Assembly: GCA_947495685.1 (NCBI GenBank)
Contig: CANLZY010000016.1
Span: 62,001 to 126,000 of the forward strand
Source of the DNA: an uncultured Tropicimonas sp.
Lineage (GTDB): Bacteria > Pseudomonadota > Alphaproteobacteria > Rhodobacterales > Rhodobacteraceae
Direction of reading: 5' to 3'
DNA length: 64,000 nucleotides
A program made the translations under genes and the position numbers. The notes under the pieces are model-generated. The model had not been told where the DNA came from. It saw only the letters and a list, made by a program, of their open reading frames with translations, and did no database searches. Shown here in pieces: positions 1 to 8,435 of this stretch (positions are counted from its first letter, which is position 1; each line of letters starts with the position of its first letter).

Positions 1-2
1 GC

Positions 3-53
3 CGTTTCCTGTTCCTGCCCAAATACGGCAAGCTGTTCAAAACGACCCGCTGA
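3..53 (+). CDS. C-terminal end of an unidentified protein (cut by window edge)
   Basis: Reading frame 3 is open from the window edge to a TGA at 51-53 and gives a basic, aromatic tail (RFLFLPKYGKLFKTTR). It runs towards lpxB, which is on the opposite strand, so the two genes converge. The fragment is too short to identify. It is reported because the next feature downstream is a hairpin that could end its transcript. An accidental open frame cannot be excluded. Confidence 0.4.
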   Translation, partial: RFLFLPKYGKLFKTTR

Positions 54-76
54 CGCTTTTCTCGCCTTTTGCCAGG

Positions 77-101
77 TCGGCCCTGTCGCCGGCAGGGCCG
101 A
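77..101. terminator. Hairpin between converging genes
   Basis: A perfect 9-bp stem (TCGGCCCTG at 77-85, CAGGGCCGA at 93-101) with a 7-base loop lies between the partial plus-strand gene and the end of lpxB. Neither side has a real T-tract, so it may be a weak bidirectional terminator or only a 3'-end protecting hairpin. Confidence 0.4.
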
Positions 102-215
102 TCCGGCGCTCGTGTTGGGTGACGGCGGCACAGTCGCCCGCCCCGTCATCTACCCATTTACAGAACGCTGTCGCAGATTGGCCTGCGCACGGCCTACCCC
201 GCCGGTTCCAAGGGT

Positions 216-1403
216 TCAGTCTGGCTTGACACCTGCGGACGTGCCCGCCATCCCTTCCAGAACCGCACGTGCGGCCCTCAGCCCTGGAGCCTCTGCCCCA
301 CGCCCCAGCCGTTCCATCGTCAACGCCATGGCCTCCCGCTGGGCTTCCGGGTGCTGCAGCACCTCTCGCAGCGCCGGGGCAAGGGTGTCGGCGGTGCAGT
401 CCTTGCCCACACATTCCGGCACGACGCGGGTTTCCGACACCAGGTTCACCAGCGTCACGGTGTCGATCAGGATCATCCGTTCGACCATCTTTCGCGTCAG
501 CCAGTTGACGTCGTAGCCGATCACCATGGGCGTGTCGGCGGCGGCCAGTTCCAGCGATACGGTGCCCGACGCCGCCAAGGCCACATCGGCCGCCCTGAAT
601 GCCGCGCGCTTGGTGGCCTCTGCCGCCTCGGGCGGTTGCCCGCGCGGATCCAGCAGGATCGGCACACCTGGCCAACCCGCCAGCGCCTCTGCCATCAGAT
701 CGGCGCGGGACGCCACCGTCGGCACCACGATCCGGGCTTCGGGGTGATCCGACACAACGCGCGCAAGCGTTTCGCCAAAGATCGGCGCCAACCGCCGGAT
801 CTCGCTGCCGCGCGAGCCCGGCAACGCCAGGATCAGCGGCACATCGGCACCGATGTCGTGCTGATCGCGAAATGCACGGGCCGCAGCCTCATCCGCCTGG
901 GGCTCCGCAACAACCGGATGACCGACAAAATCGCAGCGCATCCCGGCCGCTTCCATGTAGGGAGGCTCGAATGGCAGCAGCGCCAGCACCTGGTCGATAT
1001 CCGGGGCCATCCTGGTCGCCCGCTTGGGACGCCAGGCCCAGACCGTCGGCGCGACGTAGTGGACGGTGTGCTGGTGCGGGCGCCGCTTGCGAACCTGATG
1101 TGCCAGCCGCAACGAGAAATCAGGCGCGTCGATGGTGATCAGAACCTCCGGCGCCAACCGCACGGCCTCGTCCACCGACTGGAACAACCGTCGGCGCAGA
1201 TGCCGGTATTTCGGCAGGATCTCGACGATCCCCATCAGTGACAGCTCCGACATGGGGAACAGGCTCGTCATGCCTTGCGCCTCCATCAGCGGCCCGCCAA
1301 TGCCATGAAACGAGACGTCGGGTACAAGCTGCTTCAGCCCAGCCATCAATGCCGCGCCAAGCCGGTCCCCCGAAGGCTCGCCCGCAACCAGGAACACCTG
1401 CAT
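216..1403 (-). CDS. lpxB: Lipid-A-disaccharide synthase LpxB
   Basis: LpxB (glycosyltransferase family 19) joins UDP-2,3-diacylglucosamine to lipid X, giving lipid A disaccharide at the inner face of the inner membrane. The 395-residue product starts MQVFLVAGEPSGD, carrying the family's N-terminal GEPSGD motif, and continues with GIGGPLME and a donor-site region around LALPGSRGSEI. The ATG at 1401-1403 overlaps the lpxI stop (TGATG), so the two are translationally coupled; a longer in-frame start at 1430 would lie inside lpxI and is not used. It is the last gene of the bamA-lpx operon. Length is normal. Confidence 0.96.
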   Translation of the reverse strand: MQVFLVAGEPSGDRLGAALMAGLKQLVPDVSFHGIGGPLMEAQGMTSLFPMSELSLMGIVEILPKYRHLRRRLFQSVDEAVRLAPEVLITIDAPDFSLRLAHQVRKRRPHQHTVHYVAPTVWAWRPKRATRMAPDIDQVLALLPFEPPYMEAAGMRCDFVGHPVVAEPQADEAAARAFRDQHDIGADVPLILALPGSRGSEIRRLAPIFGETLARVVSDHPEARIVVPTVASRADLMAEALAGWPGVPILLDPRGQPPEAAEATKRAAFRAADVALAASGTVSLELAAADTPMVIGYDVNWLTRKMVERMILIDTVTLVNLVSETRVVPECVGKDCTADTLAPALREVLQHPEAQREAMALTMERLGRGAEAPGLRAARAVLEGMAGTSAGVKPD

Positions 1404-2215
1404 CAACTGGCCTCCGGATCGCGGACCCACAGGAACAGCCGGGCGGCGTCTGCCGCGGCCACGGTATCGTCGCGGTCCAGGATCATCACCCCGCCGGCCT
1501 CGATCACCACGCCGCGCAGCCCGGCCGCCGCCGCGCCGCGGATCGTCGCCGGACCGATCGCCGGAAGGTCCACCCGCCGATCCTGACCGGGCTTGGGCGC
1601 CTTGTAGAGCAACCCGCCCTCCGGCAGCCCCTCGGCACGGTCCCGCAGCGAGGCCAGCATCCAGTCGGTGCCCGGCATCGCCTCGATCGCCAGCGCCTGC
1701 CGTCGCGCCACCACGCAGGCCTGCCCGACGTCGGCCTGCCCCATGGCGGCAACGATCTCGGCCCCCCGGGCGGCATCCGCCCGGTCCGCCTTGCCCGGTT
1801 GGACGCGGCTCAGAACCCCGGCCCCCGGCACCAGCGATGGAAGGATTTCGTGTGCGCCTCGAACTGTCATGCCATTCTCCTCGAACAGACCCAGCACCGC
1901 CCGCAGCGCGCCGTCATCGCCCTTGCCAAGCGCGGACAGGAACCGTGGCACCAGCCGAAGCGATGCAAGGTCCAGCTTGAACGGGTCGAATTTGGGCCGG
2001 TGTATCCCGCCGACCAGGCAAACCTCGGTCACCTTGCGGGCGCGCAGCTTGCGCAGCAAGGTGCCCAGCGTTTCCATCCGAAACACGATATCCGGCGTGA
2101 CCGCGCCGGCGGGCGCATCGTGAAAGGCGCAATAGACGATATCGCGCCCCTGCTGGTGTGCGGTCTCGGCCAAAAGCTCCGGCAACCGTCCCTGCCCTGC
2201 AATCAAGGCAAGCAT
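1403..2215 (-). CDS. lpxI: UDP-2,3-diacylglucosamine pyrophosphatase LpxI
   Basis: LpxI hydrolyses UDP-2,3-diacylglucosamine to lipid X and UMP, the step before LpxB. The protein (270 residues, starting MLALIAGQGRLPELL) belongs to the family once called DUF1009, which replaces the unrelated LpxH in most alphaproteobacteria. It begins five bases after the lpxA stop and overlaps lpxB by one base, so the order lpxA-lpxI-lpxB matches the pathway. The C-terminal half contains the conserved DLPAIGPATI and GGVMILDRD stretches. The family and context are clear. Confidence 0.94.
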   Translation of the reverse strand: MLALIAGQGRLPELLAETAHQQGRDIVYCAFHDAPAGAVTPDIVFRMETLGTLLRKLRARKVTEVCLVGGIHRPKFDPFKLDLASLRLVPRFLSALGKGDDGALRAVLGLFEENGMTVRGAHEILPSLVPGAGVLSRVQPGKADRADAARGAEIVAAMGQADVGQACVVARRQALAIEAMPGTDWMLASLRDRAEGLPEGGLLYKAPKPGQDRRVDLPAIGPATIRGAAAAGLRGVVIEAGGVMILDRDDTVAAADAARLFLWVRDPEAS

Positions 2216-2219
2216 CGCC

Positions 2220-3017
2220 CTATTCCGGGGTCAGGAAATTGCGGTCGCTTTCGCCGGTGATGAAGTCGACGATCGTCTGCACGTGTTCGCTGGTCGAGGC
2301 CTCACCCAGGGCCCTCGCCCGTTCCTGAAAGGTGCCCTCGTCGGTGGCCAGCGCCTTGTAGGCGGCCCGCAACTCGGCGATATCGATCCGCTCCAGCCCG
2401 CGGCGCTTCAGCCCGATCAGGTTCAGCCCGACCAGACGGGCCGCCGCGCCCTGAACCATGCCAAACGGCATCACGTCCTTCTCGACCTTGCTGAGGCCGC
2501 CGATGATGGCGCCCTGGCCGATCCGCACCCATTGGTGAACGCCCGAAATGCCGCCGATGATGACATCATCGGCGATCCGGCAATGGCCGGCGATGCCGAC
2601 GTTGTTGACCAGGATCACCCGGCTGCCAATCCGGCAATCGTGTGCGACATGCACACCGGCCATCAACAGGCAGTCGTCGTCGATGCTGGTGATGCCGCCA
2701 CCGCCCTCGGTGCCCGGGTTGATGGTCACGTGTTCACGGATGCGATTGCGCGCACCGATCACCAGCCGCGTGTCCTCGCCGTGGAATTTCAGGTCCTGCG
2801 GGATCTCGCCAATGACCGAGAACGGAAACACGACGGTTTCCGCGCCGATCTCGGTATTGCCGGTGATGACCACGTGCGACTTGATCACAACCCCGTCTTT
2901 CAGCACGACCTTGGGGCCGATCACCGAAAACGGGCCGATCGACACGTTGGCGCCGATAATGGCCCCCTCGTCGATGACTGCCTGCGGATGGATCCGGGCA
3001 GATGCGTCGATGGTCAT
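2220..3017 (-). CDS. lpxA: Acyl-ACP--UDP-N-acetylglucosamine O-acyltransferase LpxA
   Basis: LpxA carries out the first step of lipid A synthesis, 3-O-acylation of UDP-GlcNAc with a hydroxyacyl-ACP in the cytoplasm. The 265-residue protein is a left-handed beta helix: the first ~190 residues are imperfect hexapeptide repeats (IHPQAVIDEGAIIGANVSIG), followed by a helical C-terminal domain. The conserved catalytic histidine region is seen as LLMAGVHVAHDC. The start lies four bases after the fabZ stop. The length is usual for LpxA, and there is no insertion. Confidence 0.97.
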   Translation of the reverse strand: MTIDASARIHPQAVIDEGAIIGANVSIGPFSVIGPKVVLKDGVVIKSHVVITGNTEIGAETVVFPFSVIGEIPQDLKFHGEDTRLVIGARNRIREHVTINPGTEGGGGITSIDDDCLLMAGVHVAHDCRIGSRVILVNNVGIAGHCRIADDVIIGGISGVHQWVRIGQGAIIGGLSKVEKDVMPFGMVQGAAARLVGLNLIGLKRRGLERIDIAELRAAYKALATDEGTFQERARALGEASTSEHVQTIVDFITGESDRNFLTPE

Positions 3018-3021
3018 CGCA

Positions 3022-3501
3022 TCAACCCTCCGCTTCCGAAGATTTCGACAATTGCACCATGGCAGAAAACTCTGCTTCGGCTGCCAGATCGCCGTTCACC
3101 AGCGCCCGGCCCTCGAACTTGCCGATCCGGGATCCGGCCCGCTTGATCGACACATGCAGTTCCAGCACGTCGCCGGGCACCACGGGGCGGCGGAACTTTG
3201 CCTTGTCCACCGTGGTGAAGTAGATCATCAACTCTTCTTCGATACCGCGCGAGGCGCCAACCAGAATGGCCGATGTCTGAGCCATGGCCTCGATCACCAG
3301 CACACCCGGCATGATCGGGTGGCCGGGAAAGTGGCCCTGAAAGTGCGGCTCGTTGAACGAAACGTTCTTGATGCCGACAGCGCTCTTGTTCGCCACGATG
3401 TCACGGACGTGATCCACCATGAGAAACGGATAACGATGGGGCAGGATTTTCAGGATGGTCGCGTGATCGGCTTCCAACAGAGGGCTTTTGGGGTCGGTCA
3501 T
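3022..3501 (-). CDS. fabZ: 3-hydroxyacyl-[acyl-carrier-protein] dehydratase FabZ
   Basis: FabZ dehydrates 3-hydroxyacyl-ACP in fatty acid elongation and competes with LpxA for its substrate, which fits their adjacency. The hotdog-fold protein (159 residues from the ATG at 3499-3501) shows [12 protein letters not shown] near the N-terminus and the catalytic [20 protein letters not shown] helix. A longer start at 3555 is in frame, but its 18 extra residues do not look conserved, and an AAGG-like ribosome site precedes the shorter start. It lies 184 bases downstream of the skp-like gene. Confidence 0.95.
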   Translation of the reverse strand: MTDPKSPLLEADHATILKILPHRYPFLMVDHVRDIVANKSAVGIKNVSFNEPHFQGHFPGHPIMPGVLVIEAMAQTSAILVGASRGIEEELMIYFTTVDKAKFRRPVVPGDVLELHVSIKRAGSRIGKFEGRALVNGDLAAEAEFSAMVQLSKSSEAEG

Positions 3502-3685
3502 GACTTCGGTGCCTTGCCTTTCATGAACGGGTCGCGGCCGCGCCCGGGATTGCAAGCGGTCCTACACGTCAAGGCCCTGCGCGGCAAGCAGACCCGACCA
3601 CCTTTCCCTTGCATACGGGGGGATTGGCCACTTGTTGCCGGTCCGGACCGGGCCAGGCGACATGCACGGCGCACGCCGCGGGACC

Positions 3686-4354
3686 CTATTGCTCCGCAGG
3701 CACTCCAACCGCGCCGACATCCCCTTCGGGCAGGACCGGATCATCAGGCACCACCACGTCGGTGTCGGGCACGAGCGTGTCCAGGCCGCCCCCATGTCCC
3801 AGGATCGCATCGATCCGCGTGATCGCCCGGTCCGTCACATCGATCAGGTCCGACGACAGGATAACCGCGCGGTCATCCAGAATCGCCACCGCACCGCTGT
3901 CGCGGACAAGCTCCGACAGGATCGGCAGGATCCGACCGGTAAAGGCACGTCGTTGCAGATCCCGACGCCGCTGAAGCGCCAGGATCCTGGCGTCCTGGTC
4001 TTCCCGCATCTTCGTGACCTTCACGTCGAATGCGTCGGCCAGCGGGCGAAAGTCCTCGGCGCTCAGGCCCTTGCGCGCCTCCGTCAGCGCGCGTTCCTCT
4101 TCCGTCAGCTCGGCTGTCAAAAGGCGATTGCGTTCGGCCAGTTCCCTGGACGCTTCGTCAAATTCCGCCTGAAGCCGTTTTCCGAACAGGGTTTCGGAGT
4201 ACAACCTGTCCTGATTCAGGGTCAGAACAGGCACCTGCGGTACACCCAACGCCGATCCAAAGGTGGCCTCTTGCGCCGACGCAGGCACCCCCCCCACCAT
4301 CAACGCAAGCACTGCACCTGCCAACAGACCGGGCTGCACCCAAGGCCCCGGCAT
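3686..4354 (-). CDS. OmpH/Skp-family periplasmic chaperone
   Basis: Skp-type chaperones hold unfolded outer-membrane proteins in the periplasm and pass them to BamA. The protein has 222 residues with a Sec signal peptide ending near ASAQ (residues 25-28). A conserved LTLNQDRLYSETLFGKR segment follows, then a long charged helical region (about 55-135) as expected for the tentacle coiled coil, then a strand segment AILDDRAVILSS. The C-terminus has an acidic/Pro extension of ~25 residues. The ATG overlaps the bamA stop (TGATG), so the chaperone is coupled to BamA. Confidence 0.9.
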   Translation of the reverse strand: MPGPWVQPGLLAGAVLALMVGGVPASAQEATFGSALGVPQVPVLTLNQDRLYSETLFGKRLQAEFDEASRELAERNRLLTAELTEEERALTEARKGLSAEDFRPLADAFDVKVTKMREDQDARILALQRRRDLQRRAFTGRILPILSELVRDSGAVAILDDRAVILSSDLIDVTDRAITRIDAILGHGGGLDTLVPDTDVVVPDDPVLPEGDVGAVGVPAEQ

Positions 4355-6762
4355 CAGAACTGGGTCGACACGGTGAACTCGAAGTTCTGTTCCTCGTCGT
4401 ACTTCTTCTTCACCAGCGGACGCGAGAAGTTGAACCGCAGCGGACCAAGCGGCGATTCCCAGAACAGCGAAACACCGGCAGCCGACCGCAGGTACATGTC
4501 GTCATCGACCTCGTCGTCGCCGTCAGGGCCACCGTTGGTATCGTCCAGCGACCAGACCGAGCCGATATCCCAGAAGAGACCGCCCTTGATGCCGTATTCC
4601 TCCGGCAGGCCGATCGGAAAATCCGCCTCGAACCGAGCGACGGCAAAGATGTTGCCGCCCAGAACGTCCTCGTTCTCGACCGCAAGGTCGCGCGGGCCCA
4701 CACTGTTGGGTTCGAAGCCACGGATCTTGTTGGACAGCATGTAGCGTTCGAAGATCCGGCTGTTGCCGCCGTAAAAGGCCACGCCGCCGCCTTCGATCTC
4801 GGCCCGAAGGGTGACATCCTCGTTCAGGATCGCCTTGCGCGCCCTCAAAAGGGCTTCGGTTTGCACGTACGTCGCGCCATCCTGCCGGGCACCGAAATCC
4901 TGACTGAAGCGCAGGAAAACGCCGGTTGTCGGGTCCAGCCCCCGGTTCAGCGTGTCATAGCTGTAGGTGTAGCCGACGGAAAGCGCGCTCAGCCCGCCCA
5001 TGTCCTGTTCTGTCTCAAGAATAAAGGACGAGCCGGTATCGTATTCGTCGTCGTCCGTATCAGGATCGTCTTCCGTGCCGGTATCGACCCCGTGCAGGCG
5101 TCCGTAATCATAGGCAAAGCGCACCCCGAACCGTGACTGCTCGTTGATCGGGAAACTGAAGGTTGGCCGGAACAGCCCGCGATCGGTATCGTAGAGCGAG
5201 TTGTCCTGCTCCGTCGTGCGATAATAGGCATTCAGGCCGAAGGCCACATCGCGCGCAAGGAAGGCCGGTTCGAGGAAGTTGAACCCGAAGGTCGTCGTCG
5301 ACCCGGTGGCCCCGATCCTGGCGGCCAACGATTGGCCCCGCCCCAGGAAGTTGCGCTCGCTGAAGCTGAAGTTGAAACCAAGGCCATCGTTGGTGCCAAA
5401 GCTGGCACCAAATCCGAGCGACCCGGTCGGCGCTTCGTCCACGTTCACGTCGACCACGATAAGATCGGAGCGCGATCCGTCGCGCGCTTCAACTTCGGCG
5501 TTGGCAAAGAAGCCGAGGGTACGAACACGTTCGGCGCCTTCGCGGATCTCGCGCGGGTTGAACGGGTCGCCTTCGACCACCTTGAACTGCCGGCGGATCA
5601 CCTGGTCGAGCGTCGTCGTGTTGCCCTCGATGTCGATCCGTTCGACAAAAACCCGTGGTCCGCGGCTGATGACATATTCCACGTCCAACGTCAGGTCGCG
5701 ATCGTTGCGGGTGATGCGCGGTTCGATCCGGATGAAGTTCTGGCTCTGCTTGACCGCAAGGCGTTCCAGCCGGGCGATATCCGTGTCGATCGGCACCGGG
5801 GAATAGACCAGGCCGGGCCGCACCTTGGTCGAGCGCAGGTAGGCATCGGTGTCCAGACCCGCGATTTCGGAACTGACCGAGACTTCGCCGATGCGGAATT
5901 GCTGCCCTTCGCGAACATTGAATGTCAGCAGGAAACCACGGCGATTGCGATCGAGTTCCGAGCCGACACTCAGCACCTGGAAATCGACATAGCCGCGGGA
6001 ATTGTAGAAATCCTTCAGCAGCTGCTTGTCGAACTCGATCCGCTCCTCGATGAACGTGTCGCGAGAGACAAACACGCGGAAGATCCCGGCCTGCTTGGTG
6101 TCCAGCACCCGACGCAGGCGAGAGTCGGAATAGTTACGGTTGCCGACAAACGACAGGCGTTCGATCTCGCTGACCTTGCCTTCCGCGATCTCGAACACCA
6201 GGTCGACCCGGTTATCGGACCGGCGGATGATGCGCGGTTGCACGGTTGCGGCAATACGGCCGCTTTGACGGTATGCCTCGCTCAGTCGCGCCGCATCGGC
6301 CTCGGCGACCGAGGGCGAATACACCCGACGAGAGCGCGAGTCGATGATCCCGTTCAGGACGTCGTCGTTCAACCGCTTGTTGCCCTCAAAGGCAATCTGG
6401 TTGATCGTCGGAAACTCCTGAACCTTGATAACAAGGGTGTTTCCCCGAGGGATCAGTTCGACCTTCTCGAACAATCCGGTGCCTGCGATGCTCTGGTAGG
6501 CGTCGTTCAACTGGGCGGCGCTCACGCTCTCGCCCCGACCGATTCCCGCGTAGGTCACGATCGATGCCGGATCGACCCGCTGGTTGCCCTGAATATCGAC
6601 GCTGTTGAACACATAGCTCTGCGCCTGCGCCGGGTCCCCAAGAAATCCATTGGAAACAAGCAGCAAGCCCGAAAGAGCAAGCGCTGCGAGTCTGGACCTG
6701 ATGCTTCTTTTACCGCTCGTTCGCGCGTGCCTGGCAGGGCCGCCCGTTTTTCGTTCTGTCAT
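4354..6762 (-). CDS. bamA: Outer membrane protein assembly factor BamA
   Basis: BamA is the central component of the machine that inserts beta-barrel proteins into the outer membrane. The 802-residue protein has a long signal region ending at AQAQ (about residue 48), five POTRA domains to about residue 425, then a 16-strand barrel. The barrel shows the lid-loop motif KIRGFEPN, equivalent to VRGF/Y, and ends in phenylalanine (VSTQF), the usual C-terminal signal. The start has a GGGGAG ribosome site and a good promoter 40-70 bases upstream. An acidic DDPDTDDDEYD segment sits in an extracellular loop. Confidence 0.97.
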   Translation of the reverse strand: MTERKTGGPARHARTSGKRSIRSRLAALALSGLLLVSNGFLGDPAQAQSYVFNSVDIQGNQRVDPASIVTYAGIGRGESVSAAQLNDAYQSIAGTGLFEKVELIPRGNTLVIKVQEFPTINQIAFEGNKRLNDDVLNGIIDSRSRRVYSPSVAEADAARLSEAYRQSGRIAATVQPRIIRRSDNRVDLVFEIAEGKVSEIERLSFVGNRNYSDSRLRRVLDTKQAGIFRVFVSRDTFIEERIEFDKQLLKDFYNSRGYVDFQVLSVGSELDRNRRGFLLTFNVREGQQFRIGEVSVSSEIAGLDTDAYLRSTKVRPGLVYSPVPIDTDIARLERLAVKQSQNFIRIEPRITRNDRDLTLDVEYVISRGPRVFVERIDIEGNTTTLDQVIRRQFKVVEGDPFNPREIREGAERVRTLGFFANAEVEARDGSRSDLIVVDVNVDEAPTGSLGFGASFGTNDGLGFNFSFSERNFLGRGQSLAARIGATGSTTTFGFNFLEPAFLARDVAFGLNAYYRTTEQDNSLYDTDRGLFRPTFSFPINEQSRFGVRFAYDYGRLHGVDTGTEDDPDTDDDEYDTGSSFILETEQDMGGLSALSVGYTYSYDTLNRGLDPTTGVFLRFSQDFGARQDGATYVQTEALLRARKAILNEDVTLRAEIEGGGVAFYGGNSRIFERYMLSNKIRGFEPNSVGPRDLAVENEDVLGGNIFAVARFEADFPIGLPEEYGIKGGLFWDIGSVWSLDDTNGGPDGDDEVDDDMYLRSAAGVSLFWESPLGPLRFNFSRPLVKKKYDEEQNFEFTVSTQF

Positions 6763-6800
6763 GCGACGCTCCCCAAGGGCGAGGTTCTGTAATTACGCCT

Positions 6801-6829
6801 TTGCTAGCGAGGTTCGCATGTCTTGTCAA
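6801..6829 (-). promoter_or_regulatory. Sigma-70-type promoter of the bamA-lpxB operon
   Basis: On the minus strand a perfect -35 TTGACA (6824-6829) is followed by a 17-base spacer and TAGCAA (6801-6806) as the -10. Transcription would start near 6794, giving a leader of about 30 bases before the bamA ATG at 6762. It lies immediately after a rho-independent-type hairpin, so the bamA operon appears to be uncoupled from rseP. Confidence 0.65.
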
Positions 6830-6831
6830 AA

Positions 6832-6860
6832 CGGCAAAGGGCGACACGTTGGTGTCGCCC
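6832..6860 (-). terminator. Rho-independent terminator after the 43-residue peptide gene
   Basis: A perfect 9-bp stem (GGGCGACAC at 6839-6847, GTGTCGCCC at 6852-6860) closes a GTTG tetraloop. On the minus strand it is followed by TTTGCCGTTTT. It lies 24 bases after the stop of the small ORF and just before the bamA promoter, so it should end the dxr-rseP transcript. Confidence 0.75.
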
Positions 6861-6883
6861 CCAAACGCCACAATGGGCAGATC

Positions 6884-7015
6884 TCAGCCGATCAAGGATC
6901 CGATCGCAGCACCACCCAACAGGGCGGCGGCGATGGTTCCACCATAAAAGAACCGATCCCAGTTCAATCGAACCAGAAGGCTCAGGCCTTGATATCCGGC
7001 GGTCATGGTTTGCAT
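6884..7015 (-). CDS. 43-residue single-span membrane peptide between rseP and bamA
   Basis: A short ORF runs from the ATG at 7013-7015 to a TGA at 6884. It starts MQTMTAGYQGLSLLVRLNWD and ends in a hydrophobic segment (residues 23-43, rich in Gly/Ala: ALLGGAAIGSLIG). An AGGGGA ribosome site lies about 8 bases upstream, and a second in-frame ATG is at codon 4. A terminator follows 24 bases after the stop and the rseP 3' hairpin precedes it. The GYQGLSLLVRLNWDR pattern resembles short conserved peptides I associate with Rhodobacterales, but I cannot give a function. Being beside rseP and bamA suggests an envelope role (inference). Confidence 0.75.
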   Translation of the reverse strand: MQTMTAGYQGLSLLVRLNWDRFFYGGTIAAALLGGAAIGSLIG

Positions 7016-7081
7016 GGGTCGATCCCCTGACAGAACTTCGTTGACCCCAAGAATATCGAAGGAATGTGTCCAGATTTTGGC

Positions 7082-7107
7082 GTTTTGCCCCGTTTCAGGG
7101 GCAAAAC
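7082..7107 (-). promoter_or_regulatory. Hairpin enclosing the rseP stop codon
   Basis: GTTTTGCCCC and GGGGCAAAAC form a perfect 10-bp stem (7082-7091 with 7098-7107) around a 6-base loop. On the minus strand the loop reads TGAAAC, so the rseP stop codon is the first three bases of the loop. There is no T-tract afterwards. It may protect the rseP mRNA 3' end or separate rseP translation from the downstream peptide gene. Confidence 0.6.
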
Positions 7108-8429
7108 AGGTCGTTGGTGACCGCGAACAGCATCAACGACAACATCAGCGTCAGGCCGATTCCCATCAGGATTCTCAGGGCCCGATCACTCGGCGGCCGC
7201 CCCGAGAGCGCCTCGTAGGCGTGGAACACAAGGTGCCCGCCGTCCAGCACCGGAATCGGGAACAGGTTCAACAGCCCCACAGCGGTGCTCAGCACGGCAA
7301 TGAACCAGATAAAGCTCTCGGCGCCCTGGCTGGCGGCGGCCCCGCTTGTCTCGGCAATGCCGAGCGGCCCGCGAAGGTTGCACGAGGAAATCGCCCCGGT
7401 GATCATGTGCCGCAACCCCGACAAGGAACTGCTGGCGATGAAGTAGGTCTGATTGGCGCCGTATTTCACGGCATCGTACACACCGGGCGTTTCCGTTGCG
7501 GGCGTGAACAACAGCCCACCGGTCATGCCGATCAACCAGCGGGTCTCGAACCCGTCATCGGTCGGCAGGTCGACCTTCTTGGGAACCAGCACGAACTCCA
7601 TCGTTCCGCCATCGCGCCAGACATCCAACGCCAGCGGCTTGCCCTCGGACGCGCCCACGGCCGCCTGAAGCTGCTTGAACGCCGTGATCGCAGTGCCGTC
7701 GATCGCGGTGATCACGTCGCCGATTTCGATCCCGACATCCATCGCGGCCGATCCGGCCTGCAACCCATCCACGACCGGCGGGAACGGATAGGGGCCATCC
7801 AGTTGAATCGCCTGCCCTGCCCGCTCGATTTCGTAAACGGTCGTGTCCGTGACCGGCATCTCGCGAACAACATCAAAGAAACTGGCGTAATCGTCGGTTT
7901 GCTGGCCACCAACGCCAAGAATGGTGTCGCCCGGCAGAAGCGCCTGACTCTCGGCCGGCAAGGCCTTCAAGTCGCCGACCACCACCGGCTCCTTCGGCAC
8001 GCCCTGCACGAGGATCACTGCGGCGAAGACAAGGATCGACAGGATGAAGTTGAAAACCGGCCCCGCCGCGACGGTTGCCGCACGCGCCCACAATGGCGCG
8101 CCATGCATCGTGTGGCGCTTGGTGTCCTCGTCGAGGTCGTCATAGGTATCGGAAGCCTTGTCGCTGGCCGCGCTGGCGTCGCCAAGGAATTTCACATAGC
8201 CGCCAAAAGGCAACGCAGCGACCTGCCAGCGTGTGCCGTGGCGGTCCACCCGCGAAAACAGCACCGGCCCGAACCCGATCGAAAAGACCTCGGCCTTGAT
8301 GCCGGTCCAGCGACCGACGATGTAGTGGCCGTATTCGTGCACGAAGACGATAACGCTGAGCGCAACAACAAACGCGGCAAGGGTCCAGAGGGCGCCCCCG
8401 AACTGGGGGATCATCGAGGCAATATCCAT
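7095..8429 (-). CDS. rseP: RIP metalloprotease RseP (site-2 protease)
   Basis: RseP cleaves membrane-embedded substrates such as anti-sigma factors during envelope stress signalling. The 444-residue protein has a first membrane segment at about 15-38 containing the zinc-binding HEYGH (H31, E32, H35). PDZ-type regions lie roughly between 125 and 275, and the third zinc ligand is in VLDGGHLVF, followed by C-terminal membrane segments. It starts six bases after the dxr stop in the order cdsA-dxr-rseP, which is widespread. The C-terminus ends inside a strong RNA hairpin (see the separate entry). Confidence 0.96.
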   Translation of the reverse strand: MDIASMIPQFGGALWTLAAFVVALSVIVFVHEYGHYIVGRWTGIKAEVFSIGFGPVLFSRVDRHGTRWQVAALPFGGYVKFLGDASAASDKASDTYDDLDEDTKRHTMHGAPLWARAATVAAGPVFNFILSILVFAAVILVQGVPKEPVVVGDLKALPAESQALLPGDTILGVGGQQTDDYASFFDVVREMPVTDTTVYEIERAGQAIQLDGPYPFPPVVDGLQAGSAAMDVGIEIGDVITAIDGTAITAFKQLQAAVGASEGKPLALDVWRDGGTMEFVLVPKKVDLPTDDGFETRWLIGMTGGLLFTPATETPGVYDAVKYGANQTYFIASSSLSGLRHMITGAISSCNLRGPLGIAETSGAAASQGAESFIWFIAVLSTAVGLLNLFPIPVLDGGHLVFHAYEALSGRPPSDRALRILMGIGLTLMLSLMLFAVTNDLFCP

Positions 8430-8435
8430 GTGGTC

